In this document: one piece after another, positions 57,589-64,000 of the stretch
Layout of the letters: the number at the start of each line of letters is the position of its first letter
Position numbering within the stretch: the stretch's first letter is position 1
Translations under genes and position numbers: made by a program
DNA from: Micromonospora sp. WMMD1102
GTDB taxonomy: Bacteria > Actinomycetota > Actinomycetes > Mycobacteriales > Micromonosporaceae
DNA: 64,000 nt
Direction: 5' to 3'
NCBI RefSeq assembly: GCF_029626265.1
Contig: NZ_JARUBN010000001.1
Location: 1,736,001 to 1,800,000 of the forward strand
The notes under the pieces: model-generated
Databases searched by the model: none
What the model saw: the letters and a program-made list of their open reading frames with translations, nothing else
Told to the model about the DNA's origin: nothing

Positions 57589-59346
57589 CTAGAAGGGGAT
57601 GTCGTCGTCGGAGAGCGTGCCGGCCCGGGAGCCGACCACCGCGAACGGGTCGGCGGCCTGCGTGATCGACCGGAGCGTCCCGGTCGGCGCGGCGCCGGCC
57701 TCGGAGACCCGGGTCGCCCAGGCCGGGAAGGGGAAGTCCAGGCAGAGCGGCACCGGGATGTCCGGCTGGTTGACGAACATGGTGCCGGGTTTGGCCAGCA
57801 GCGCCCGCTGCCGCTGCGCGGCGGGGAGGAAGCCGTACTCCGGGCGGGACGCCTCGGCCGGGTCGAGCCGGCCGACCACCCGGATCGCCGAGTTGGTGAC
57901 GATCCGCCGCTCCACCTCGCTGGCGGTCTGCTGCGCCCCGATCAGGATCACCCCGAGCGAGCGGCCCCGCTCGGCGATGTCCAGCAGCACCTCCTTGATC
58001 GGCGAGGACCCCTCCCGGGGGGCGTACTTGTTCAGCTCGTCGAGGACGACGAAGAGCAGCGGCTTGGCGGTGCCGGCCTTCTCCTTGCGCTCGAACTCGG
58101 TCTTCAGGGTCACCCCGACCACGAACCGCTGGGCCCGGTCCGGCAGGTTGTGCAGGTCGACCACTGTCACCTGGGCGCTCTCGGCGGTGTTCACGCTGTG
58201 CGGCCGGCGGGTGGCCAGATCTCCCCGGATGAGTCTGGCCAGGTCCTTCTTGCTGCCGATCAGCCGGCGGGCGAAGGCGTTGACGGTGCCCATGTTGACC
58301 GCGCTGCCGGCCCACTCCGAGCGGGTCTCGTCGTCGGTGAGCTGCTCGACGACGTGGTCGACCAGGTCGGGGTAGGAGTGGATCCGCACCCCGTCGACGC
58401 TCACCCCGCCGTCGGCGGGCTGGGCGTACCGGGCCAGGTGGGCGGCGACCGAGTGCACCACCATGGTGTATTGCTGGCGCTCGTCGTCGGCGTCGGCGAA
58501 GACGTACGGCAGCAGCCGGTCAGCACAGAACTCGGTGAGCGTCCAGTAGAAGCTGTCCACCCCGGCGAGCCGGCTGCTCACGTCCGGGGTGCCGGAGGAG
58601 TCGCCGGCCCGGGGCGGCGCGTAGACCCGGACGTCCGGGAAGGCGCCCGCGTCGAGTCCCAGCTTCGCGTACGTCTCGGTGGTGGCGGCGTCGAGCCGGC
58701 TGTTCGGGTGGTCGAGGAAGAGCAGGTCCTCGCCCTTGACGTTGAAGATCAGTGCCTTGGCGTTCACCGCGTCGCCGCCGAGCACCCCGGAGCGGAACAC
58801 CGAGTAGAGCAGGAAGGTGGCGAAGCTGGTCTTGGTGGCCACCCCGGAGATGCCGGAGATCGAGACGTGCGCACCGCGCGAGCCGTCCAGGAAGTCGGCG
58901 TTCAGGAAGACCGGCACGCCGTCCCGGCCGATCCCCATCGGCACCCGGCGCTCCATCCGGTCGAAGTGCAGCGCCGCCGACCGGGCCTCGCCCTCGGCCC
59001 GGTGCACCACCGCACCTGGTGACGGCGGCACGTAGAGCTCCGGGTCGACCCGGGTGGTGGTGATCTCGGCGGCCTCCTGCACCATCGCCGGCAGGGTGCC
59101 GTCGGCGATGGCGAAGACGTCGGAGTCGAACTGCGCGCCCTCGTGCCGGGCCCGGACCTGGGTGACCACCCCGGCGATGGTGACCGGCTCCCGGTCGGGC
59201 AGCTCGCGACGGGTCACCACCACGTCGTCGAGCTGGAGGTAGCTGCCGGGGTTGACGGCGGTCCAGAACTGCAACGGGGTGGCGTCGGCGGTGCCGAGCA
59301 CCCGGCCGACCACCGGACCCGGACCCTCCGGTGGACTGTCGGTCAC
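57589..59346 (-). CDS. herA: HerA-type hexameric DNA-translocase ATPase
   Basis: 585 residues from a GTG. The N-terminal HAS-barrel-type domain (GRVLGTADATPLQFW, VVTQVRARHEGAQFD) precedes a RecA/FtsK-like ATPase. The P-loop is ISGISGVATKTSFA, a variant with Thr in place of the last Gly before Lys. Walker B is LLFVVLDELNKYAP. The following IAERGRSLGVILIGAQQTASEVERR has the sensor and arginine-finger region. It is the first gene of the herA-sbcD-sbcC-nurA operon. In archaea HerA drives NurA along DNA during end resection. Confidence 0.9.
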   Translation of the reverse strand: MTDSPPEGPGPVVGRVLGTADATPLQFWTAVNPGSYLQLDDVVVTRRELPDREPVTIAGVVTQVRARHEGAQFDSDVFAIADGTLPAMVQEAAEITTTRVDPELYVPPSPGAVVHRAEGEARSAALHFDRMERRVPMGIGRDGVPVFLNADFLDGSRGAHVSISGISGVATKTSFATFLLYSVFRSGVLGGDAVNAKALIFNVKGEDLLFLDHPNSRLDAATTETYAKLGLDAGAFPDVRVYAPPRAGDSSGTPDVSSRLAGVDSFYWTLTEFCADRLLPYVFADADDERQQYTMVVHSVAAHLARYAQPADGGVSVDGVRIHSYPDLVDHVVEQLTDDETRSEWAGSAVNMGTVNAFARRLIGSKKDLARLIRGDLATRRPHSVNTAESAQVTVVDLHNLPDRAQRFVVGVTLKTEFERKEKAGTAKPLLFVVLDELNKYAPREGSSPIKEVLLDIAERGRSLGVILIGAQQTASEVERRIVTNSAIRVVGRLDPAEASRPEYGFLPAAQRQRALLAKPGTMFVNQPDIPVPLCLDFPFPAWATRVSEAGAAPTGTLRSITQAADPFAVVGSRAGTLSDDDIPF

Positions 59347-59482
59347 CGTGCCACCCCGATCCGTGTCGCGCCGGCCCGTGCCGCCCCGGTCAGGGTGGGA
59401 ATCAGGTCAAGACACACGAGTCGCATCCTGCCTCACTAGTACGACACCGTGCCACGCGGCGCGGCGGTGCCCGGCCCGGCGA

Positions 59483-59534
59483 GCGGGCTGACGGTGCGAA
59501 ACCGCCGGGCGGGCCGACGGTGCGGAACCGCCGG
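59483..59534. repeat. 26-bp tandem duplication in the herA/GDPD spacer
   Basis: Two 26-bp units (59483-59508 and 59509-59534) differ at two bases. They lie in the 292-bp divergent spacer between herA and the glycerophosphodiesterase gene, which should hold both promoters. Confidence 0.9.
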
Positions 59535-59638
59535 GCGGTCGCCGGCTTCGTCCCGCGCTCGGCCGTACCCGGTCGGTTCGCAACACGTTAACCTGATCTT
59601 GGCGGTCCGCTCCCGCTGCCCGGCTAACCTCCGTGGCC

Positions 59639-61177
59639 ATGATGACCCTCGATCCGGCGCGAGCCGGAGGCAACACGCCGGTCGCGGGGCGGCAGCCTCT
59701 CCGCCGGAGTGCCGCGAGCCGCCGGAGTCCGGGTGCCCGGCCGGGACGACCCGGCATCCGACGCGGCCGGCAGGCCCCGGCGTTCGCCGCCGCGCTGCTG
59801 CTGGCCGTCGCCGCCGGCACCGGAGCCGCCGCCACCGCCGAGCCGGGACCGGCCGCCGCCGAGCCGGGCCGGGTGCATGTCGCGGAGAACTTCGACGGCG
59901 GCACGCTGCCGGCCGGTTGGCGGGCGGTGGACGGCAGTTGGCAGGTGCGGGACGGCCGGCTGTACGGCACCTCGACCGGCTCCGGGCAGAACAACAAGAT
60001 CACATTTGGCGCGTACCTGGAGCACTTCCGGTTCGAGGCGACCGTACGCTTCGAGTCCGTGACCGCCAGCACCCGCTGGGCCGCGCTCGGCCTCGACGTA
60101 CCGGCCACCGGGGCGACGCCGTGGTGGATCGCCACCGTGCGCAGCGGCACCACCGCGGCCAACGGGCTGGAGTTCGCCGAGCGCACCGCCGGGAACGCCT
60201 GGAACGTCACGGACACCGCCGCCGCGCCGACCGCCGCCGGCACCGGCCGGGACGTCCGGGTGGCGATCGACGTGCACGGCAGCCAGGCCCGGTGGTCCTT
60301 CGACGGCCGGGAACTGCTCCGGACCGGCAGCCTGCGCCGCTCGGGCAGCGCCGGGCAGGCGCTCTTCGTCAACGGCGCCACCGTCTCCTTCGACGACGTA
60401 CGGATCACCGAGCTGGCCCCGAGCGCGCTGCTCCGGCCGCCGGGCAGCCCGGTCGCGGTGATCGCGCACCGGGGCGCCTCGGCGGCGGCACCGGAGAACA
60501 CCCTCGTCGCCCAGGAGATCGCCCGGCGCGGCGGCGCCGACTGGATCGAGAACGACGTGCAGCCGAGCAGCGACGGTGTGCCGTTCGTGCTGCACGACGC
60601 GACGGTGGACCGCACCACCGACGGCACCGGGGCGGTCCGCACGCTGACCAGCAGCCGGCTCAGGGCGCTGGACGCCGGCTCCTGGTTCGCCCCGCACTAC
60701 GCCGGGGTCCGGATGCCGACCCTGGCCGAGCAGTTGGCGGACCTGCGTACCCGGGGCGGCCGCCTGGTGCTGGAAATCAAGGGCGCGCACAGCCGGGCCG
60801 AGGTCGCCCGGATCGTCTCGGTGGTCCGCGAGCAGCAGATGGCCGACCGGGTACTGGTGCAGAGCTTCGAGGTCGACGTGCTGCGGTACAGCCGCGAACT
60901 CGCCCCGGAGCTGCCGCTCGGGCTGCTCCGCAGCACGCTGGACGCCGACCCGGTGGCCGTCGCCGCCGAGCTGGGGCTGGCCACCTACAACCCGTCGTCG
61001 TCGGCGCTGCTCGGCCGGCCGGCGGTCGTCGGCGACCTGCACCGGGCCGGGATCGCGCTGATGGTCTGGACGGTCGACACCCCGGCCGGCTGGCGCCAGC
61101 TCGACGACCTGGGGGTGGACGGGATCATCACCAACCGTCCGGCCGAGCTGGTCGGCTGGAACGCCGCCCGGCGGTAG
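59639..61177 (+). CDS. Secreted glycerophosphodiester phosphodiesterase with N-terminal lectin-like domain
   Basis: 512 residues from the ATG at 59639; another ATG follows directly and a GTG precedes it by 6 nt. The N-terminus is basic, then a hydrophobic signal helix (FAAALLLAVAAGTGAAATA). Residues about 80-260 form a jelly-roll-like domain (ENFDGGTLPAGWRAVDGSW). The catalytic GDPD barrel starts at VIAHRGASAAAPENT with the HR and ENDVQ motifs, then VLHDATVDRTTDGTG and LEIKG. It hydrolyses glycerophosphodiesters outside the cell. Confidence 0.93.
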   Translation: MMTLDPARAGGNTPVAGRQPLRRSAASRRSPGARPGRPGIRRGRQAPAFAAALLLAVAAGTGAAATAEPGPAAAEPGRVHVAENFDGGTLPAGWRAVDGSWQVRDGRLYGTSTGSGQNNKITFGAYLEHFRFEATVRFESVTASTRWAALGLDVPATGATPWWIATVRSGTTAANGLEFAERTAGNAWNVTDTAAAPTAAGTGRDVRVAIDVHGSQARWSFDGRELLRTGSLRRSGSAGQALFVNGATVSFDDVRITELAPSALLRPPGSPVAVIAHRGASAAAPENTLVAQEIARRGGADWIENDVQPSSDGVPFVLHDATVDRTTDGTGAVRTLTSSRLRALDAGSWFAPHYAGVRMPTLAEQLADLRTRGGRLVLEIKGAHSRAEVARIVSVVREQQMADRVLVQSFEVDVLRYSRELAPELPLGLLRSTLDADPVAVAAELGLATYNPSSSALLGRPAVVGDLHRAGIALMVWTVDTPAGWRQLDDLGVDGIITNRPAELVGWNAARR

Positions 61178-61226
61178 GTGGTGTGCGGCGGCGCCCCGGG
61201 CACCGGGCCGGGGCACCACCGCCGGC

Positions 61227-61970
61227 TCACTCCCGGACGTACCGGAGCAGCAGTTCGTCCCCGGCGGCGAGCACGTGCCGCAGCGTCATCCCGTGCGGTC
61301 TGGTGGTGGGTCCGGCGGTGATCCGGCCGGCGCCCGGACCGGTGAGCATCGGCGCCACGGTCAGGCAGACCTCGTCGACCAGGCCGGCGGCGGTCAGCGA
61401 ACCGAACAGGTGCGGCCCGCCCTCGCAGAGCAGTTGGTGCTGCCCCCGGCGGTGCAGCTCGGCCAGTCCGGCGGCCAGGTCGACCTGCTCCTCGCCCCGG
61501 CGCAGCAGCTCGGCGACCCCGGCGAGCCCGGCCGGGGCCTCGGCCCGCCCGGTCGTGAGCACCACCGGCCGGACCGGGGCGTCCGCGAAGGCCGCCGACT
61601 CCGGGTCGAGGTGCAGCGTCCGGGAGACCACCACCAGCGTCGGGTACTCGGCCAGCCCGTGCTCCCGCCGCCACGCCCGGCGCCGCTCGTCCAGCCGAAG
61701 CCCTCGGTACCCCTCGTGCCGCAGCGTCCCGGCGCCGACCAGCAGCACGTCGCAGAGCATCCGGAGCAGTCCGAAGACCCGCTTGTCCGGCCCGCTGGAG
61801 AGCCCGGCGGAGTGCCCGTCCAGTTCCACCGCACCGTCGACGCTCGTCACGAAGTTCATCCGCAGGTGTGGCCGGTCGGCGCGCGGATAGAGCGCGATCA
61901 GTGCCGGTGAGTCCAGCGGAGTCGCCGTCGGGGCAGGCCAGAGCCGGGATATTCCGACATTCCCGCTCAT
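61227..61970 (-). CDS. RibD C-terminal-type reductase (pyrimidine reductase family)
   Basis: 247 residues from the ATG that overlaps the stop of the upstream mini-gene by 4 nt. The DHFR-like RibD_C fold is shown by RPHLRMNFVTSVDGAVE, FGLLRMLCDVLLVGAGTLR, LVVVSRTLHLD and LLCEGGPHLFGSLTAAGLVDEVCLT. The deaminase half of RibD is absent. Such stand-alone proteins reduce riboflavin-precursor-like or other substrates with NADPH. The true substrate is uncertain. Confidence 0.92.
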   Translation of the reverse strand: MSGNVGISRLWPAPTATPLDSPALIALYPRADRPHLRMNFVTSVDGAVELDGHSAGLSSGPDKRVFGLLRMLCDVLLVGAGTLRHEGYRGLRLDERRRAWRREHGLAEYPTLVVVSRTLHLDPESAAFADAPVRPVVLTTGRAEAPAGLAGVAELLRRGEEQVDLAAGLAELHRRGQHQLLCEGGPHLFGSLTAAGLVDEVCLTVAPMLTGPGAGRITAGPTTRPHGMTLRHVLAAGDELLLRYVRE

Positions 61971-62086
61971 TCGCTGGCCGGACCGGTGACCGGAGGGACG
62001 GGTGCGGGGGTACGGTGCTGGCAGTCGCACCAGTTGCGGCCCCGGCACTCGTCGTGTCTGTCGTCCCGGCAGGCTCGGCAGATCAT
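61967..62086 (-). CDS. 39-residue Cys-rich mini-protein coupled to the RibD-like gene
   Basis: An ATG at 62086 opens a 39-codon gene whose stop overlaps the RibD-like start (ATGA). The peptide has five Cys and two His in CRACRDDRHDECRGRN and WCDCQH, which could bind one zinc ion. The C-terminus is Pro-rich. Similar Cys-rich mini-proteins occur in other actinomycetes (from memory). Function unknown. Confidence 0.7.
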   Translation of the reverse strand: MICRACRDDRHDECRGRNWCDCQHRTPAPVPPVTGPASE

Positions 62087-62119
62087 GCCGGTAAGCCTAT
62101 GCCGAGAGGGTGGGAGACG

Positions 62120-62665
62120 ATGCGCCGTCAGATCTTCCAGCTCAAGGTGTCGCTCGCCGACGTCACACCGCCGGTCTGGCGGCGGGTGCTGGTGCCGGGC
62201 GGCTACACCCTGGACCGGGTGCACCGGGTGTTCCAGTCCGTACTGGGCTGGCAGAACTGCCACCTGCACTCGTTCGACATCGACGGTGCCCAGTACGGCG
62301 TACCGGACCCCGAGGGGGAGTTGACGCTCCGGGACGAGCTGGACACCCGGCTGGACGCGGTGGCGACCAAGGGCGGACGGTTCCTCTACACCTACGACTT
62401 CGGCGACTGGTGGGAACACGACGTGACCGTCGAGGACGTCTTCGGCGCCGACCCGGAGGAGCGCTATCCGGTCTGTTCCGCCGGCGAGGGGGCCTGCCCG
62501 CCCGAGGACGTCGGCGGCCCGTTCGGCTACCGGCAGTTCCTCGCCGCGATGGCCGACCCGGGGCATCCGGAGCACGACTCGTTGCGGGCCTGGCTCGGCC
62601 GGCCCTTCGAGCCGTCGAGTTTCGACCCCGGCCGGGCCAGCACCCTGGCCCGCTGGCTCAGCTGA
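62120..62665 (+). CDS. Plasmid pRiA4b ORF-3-like protein
   Basis: 181 residues from the ATG at 62120; an ATG at 62099 is an alternative. The family signature is full: FQLKVSLADVTPPVWRRVLVP, HRVFQSVLGWQNCHLHSFDI, YTYDFGDWWEHDVTVE and GEGACPPEDVGGPFGYRQFL. The family (MM3350-like fold) is widespread and uncharacterised. It is monocistronic and divergent from the mini-protein. Confidence 0.93.
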   Translation: MRRQIFQLKVSLADVTPPVWRRVLVPGGYTLDRVHRVFQSVLGWQNCHLHSFDIDGAQYGVPDPEGELTLRDELDTRLDAVATKGGRFLYTYDFGDWWEHDVTVEDVFGADPEERYPVCSAGEGACPPEDVGGPFGYRQFLAAMADPGHPEHDSLRAWLGRPFEPSSFDPGRASTLARWLS

Positions 62666-63157
62666 CCCGGATCCGGGCCGGCACCGACGCTCCACCGCCA
62701 CGTCGTTCCGCCGCTCCACAGTGAACTCCCGGACGCCCGGGACCGGGCCCCTTCTCGACGTCGGGTGCGGAACCCGTCCTGCGGCGGGGGCACCCGGGCC
62801 GGTCTGGTTACCCGCCGGTCAGCTTCCGCGTTACCTCGGGGATAACGCCCGCTTTGCGGGTGAGTGACCCGGCGCCGACGGTAACGAAATGGGAACGCTC
62901 CCAGATGCCCATTGACACCCCCGAAACGTCCCGGCAATCTCATGGGAGCGCTCCCGAGGGTTGTGGCCCAAGCCACAGAAGCCACGTCGAGGCGTCGAAC
63001 CGAATCCCCAACGCACGGCGCCGAGCCATCAGCCCGGCGCCGCTCGGCGGGCGGACATACGCACCTTCCCGCACCGGGAAACGCACCAGCAGCACCGTCG
63101 GACACACGAAATCTCCGCCACCACAACACGAGTTAACCCACCTGAGAGGGGTCAGGG
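62666..63157. other. 490-bp upstream region of the sugar transporter
   Basis: It contains the operator-promoter block at 62890-62956 and then a leader of about 200 nt before the ATG at 63158. I see no upstream gene. The long leader has no obvious riboswitch, only GC-rich partial repeats (ggcgccgagccatcagcccggcgccg at about 63019-63044, shown in description only). Confidence 0.6.
62890..62956 (+). promoter_or_regulatory. Promoter bracketed by two CebR-type operators
   Basis: Operator 1 is tgggaacgctccca (62890-62903), operator 2 is tgggagcgctcccg (62943-62956). Between them lie TTGACA (62912-62917) and CAATCT (62935-62940), spacing 17 bp. The consensus TGGGAGCGCTCCCA is that of the LacI-family cellobiose repressor CebR (established in Streptomyces). 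Operator 2 would cover the transcription start. Confidence 0.85.
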
Positions 63158-64000
63158 ATGAGCGTCATCAGGCGCCGGCTCCGCACCGTCGCGGTCGCCG
63201 CGCTCGCCGCGGGCGTGGCTCTCGGCAGCACGGCGTGCAGCAAGAGCGACAACGAGGGGTCCTCCGGCGAAGGGGGACAGGTCAAGCTGGTCCTGCAGAC
63301 CTTCCAGAACTTCGGCTACGACCAGGCGATCAAGGACTTCGAGGCCGCCAACCCGAACATCAAGGTCGAGCACCAGAAGATGGGCGAGCTGCGCGACTTC
63401 CAGCCGAAGCTGGTGCAGTGGCTCGCCGCGGGCAGCGGTGCCGGCGACGTGGTCGGGCTCGAAGAGGGTGTCCTGCTGGGTTACGTGCAGAACCACGACA
63501 AGTTCGCCAACCTGCTGGAACTCGGGGCCGACGAGCTGAAGTCCAGCTTCCCGGAGTGGAAGTGGAACAACGCCCTCACCCCGGACGGCAAGAAGCTGAT
63601 CGGGCTCGGCACCGACGTCGGCGGCCTGGCCATGTGCTACCGCAAGGACCTGTTCGAGCAGGCCGGTCTGCCGACCGACCGCGAGCAGGTCTCGCAGCGG
63701 ATCAGCACCTGGCAGGACTACATCGCGCTGGGCAAGGAGTTCAAGGCCAGCGGCAAGGTCAAGGCCGCCTGGCTGGACAGCGCCACCAGCCTGATGCAGC
63801 CGCACGTCATGCAGAACTCCGAGACGTTCTTCTTCGACAAGGACAACAAGTTCATCGGTGACACCAACCCGGTCGTCAAGCAGACCTGGGACATGGGCCT
63901 GCAGATGGCGGCCGACGGGCTGACCGCCAAGGCGCAGCGCTGGAGCGCCGACTGGGACGCCGCCTTCAAGAACTCGGCGTTCGCCACCATCCCCTGCCCG
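63158..64000 (+). CDS. Sugar ABC transporter substrate-binding lipoprotein (CebE-like; 3' end outside window)
   Basis: 281 residues are visible and the frame is open to the window end. The N-terminus is RRRLRTVAVAALAAGVALGSTAC, a lipoprotein signal (lipobox LGSTAC, shown in parts). The mature protein has the family-1 solute-binding fold: VLQTFQNFGYDQAIKDFE, AAGSGAGDVVGLEEG and IGLGTDVGGLAMCYRKDLF. The CebR-type operators upstream suggest cello-oligosaccharide uptake (cebEFG-type operon). The transporter genes would follow outside the window. Confidence 0.9.
   Translation, partial: MSVIRRRLRTVAVAALAAGVALGSTACSKSDNEGSSGEGGQVKLVLQTFQNFGYDQAIKDFEAANPNIKVEHQKMGELRDFQPKLVQWLAAGSGAGDVVGLEEGVLLGYVQNHDKFANLLELGADELKSSFPEWKWNNALTPDGKKLIGLGTDVGGLAMCYRKDLFEQAGLPTDREQVSQRISTWQDYIALGKEFKASGKVKAAWLDSATSLMQPHVMQNSETFFFDKDNKFIGDTNPVVKQTWDMGLQMAADGLTAKAQRWSADWDAAFKNSAFATIPCP

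Noticed and set aside
53822..57592. 1256-codon open frame on the plus strand across sbcC/sbcD
   Set aside because: Antisense shadow. It has Gly/Pro/Arg-rich composition and no domain, while sbcC and sbcD on the other strand are complete.
52932..59346. Anti-phage HerA defence island
   Set aside because: No Sir2, DUF4297 or other defence effector accompanies HerA, and the neighbours are housekeeping genes. A repair role fits better, although defence cannot be excluded.
62956..63157. Riboswitch in the long leader of the sugar transporter gene
   Set aside because: I see no conserved riboswitch core; only GC-rich partial repeats are present.

Overview
The window is chromosomal DNA from a high-GC actinomycete, most likely a Micromonosporaceae member (Micromonospora or Plantactinospora type). 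The basis is very high GC, frequent GTG and TTG starts with AAGGAGG-type ribosome sites, XRE/DUF397 and DUF2637/DUF3000 genes, coproporphyrin-dependent haem genes and many short intergenic tandem repeats. I see no prophage, integrase, transposase, rRNA, tRNA or CRISPR array. Most of the window is ordinary core genome, and gene density is high on both strands.

Layout. 1-5.3 kb: two paralogous polytopic membrane proteins face each other tail to tail, followed by a membrane-anchored PQQ-type propeller. 5.3-9.5 kb: a response regulator/histidine kinase pair, a DUF2637 protein, two short-repeat arrays and a VOC protein. 9.6-15.6 kb: a radical SAM/methyltransferase pair, then a fadA-fadB beta-oxidation operon. 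15.8-22.5 kb: galE, rnd, DUF3000, and the haem operon hemE-hemG-hemQ. 22.6-28.7 kb: an LPxTG-like surface protein, an ElaA-type acetyltransferase, a small zinc protein, msrB, a stand-alone LigD-type polymerase, and an imine-reductase-like gene divergent from a MerR regulator. 28.7-33.7 kb: DUF397 with a decayed XRE partner, a GNAT, a secreted tripeptidyl-aminopeptidase-like lipoprotein, an ATP-dependent DNA ligase (the other half of a split LigD) and small genes. 33.8-41.7 kb: an FAD monooxygenase divergent from its TetR regulator, then a formate dehydrogenase operon (small HTH-like protein, FdhA, FdhB, NrfD-like protein, 38-residue membrane peptide). 41.8-48.9 kb: a glutathionyl-hydroquinone-reductase-like protein, a PEP-mutase-family protein, an ArsR-type regulator, a repeat-bearing GNAT, DUF1990, an AlkA-like glycosylase, a secreted protein and a possible small peptide gene. 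49.3-52.8 kb: a lipoprotein, an anti-sigma factor, an ECF sigma factor and a spermidine-synthase-like protein. 52.9-59.3 kb: a four-gene operon herA-sbcD-sbcC-nurA. 59.6-64 kb: a glycerophosphodiesterase, a RibD-like reductase coupled to a Cys-rich mini-protein, a pRiA4b ORF-3-like protein, and the start of a sugar ABC transporter operon whose promoter is bracketed by CebR-type operators.

The most notable system is the HerA-Mre11-Rad50-NurA arrangement at 52932-59346. It is the archaeal DNA-end-resection gene set, found here in a bacterial chromosome with overlapping or closely spaced genes. Other points of interest are the bracketed CebR promoter, a MerR promoter that appears to drive a leaderless mRNA, the formate dehydrogenase operon with very small accessory proteins, a GNAT enzyme interrupted by seven pentapeptide repeats, and a recurring pattern of 23-29 bp tandem duplications at gene 3' ends.
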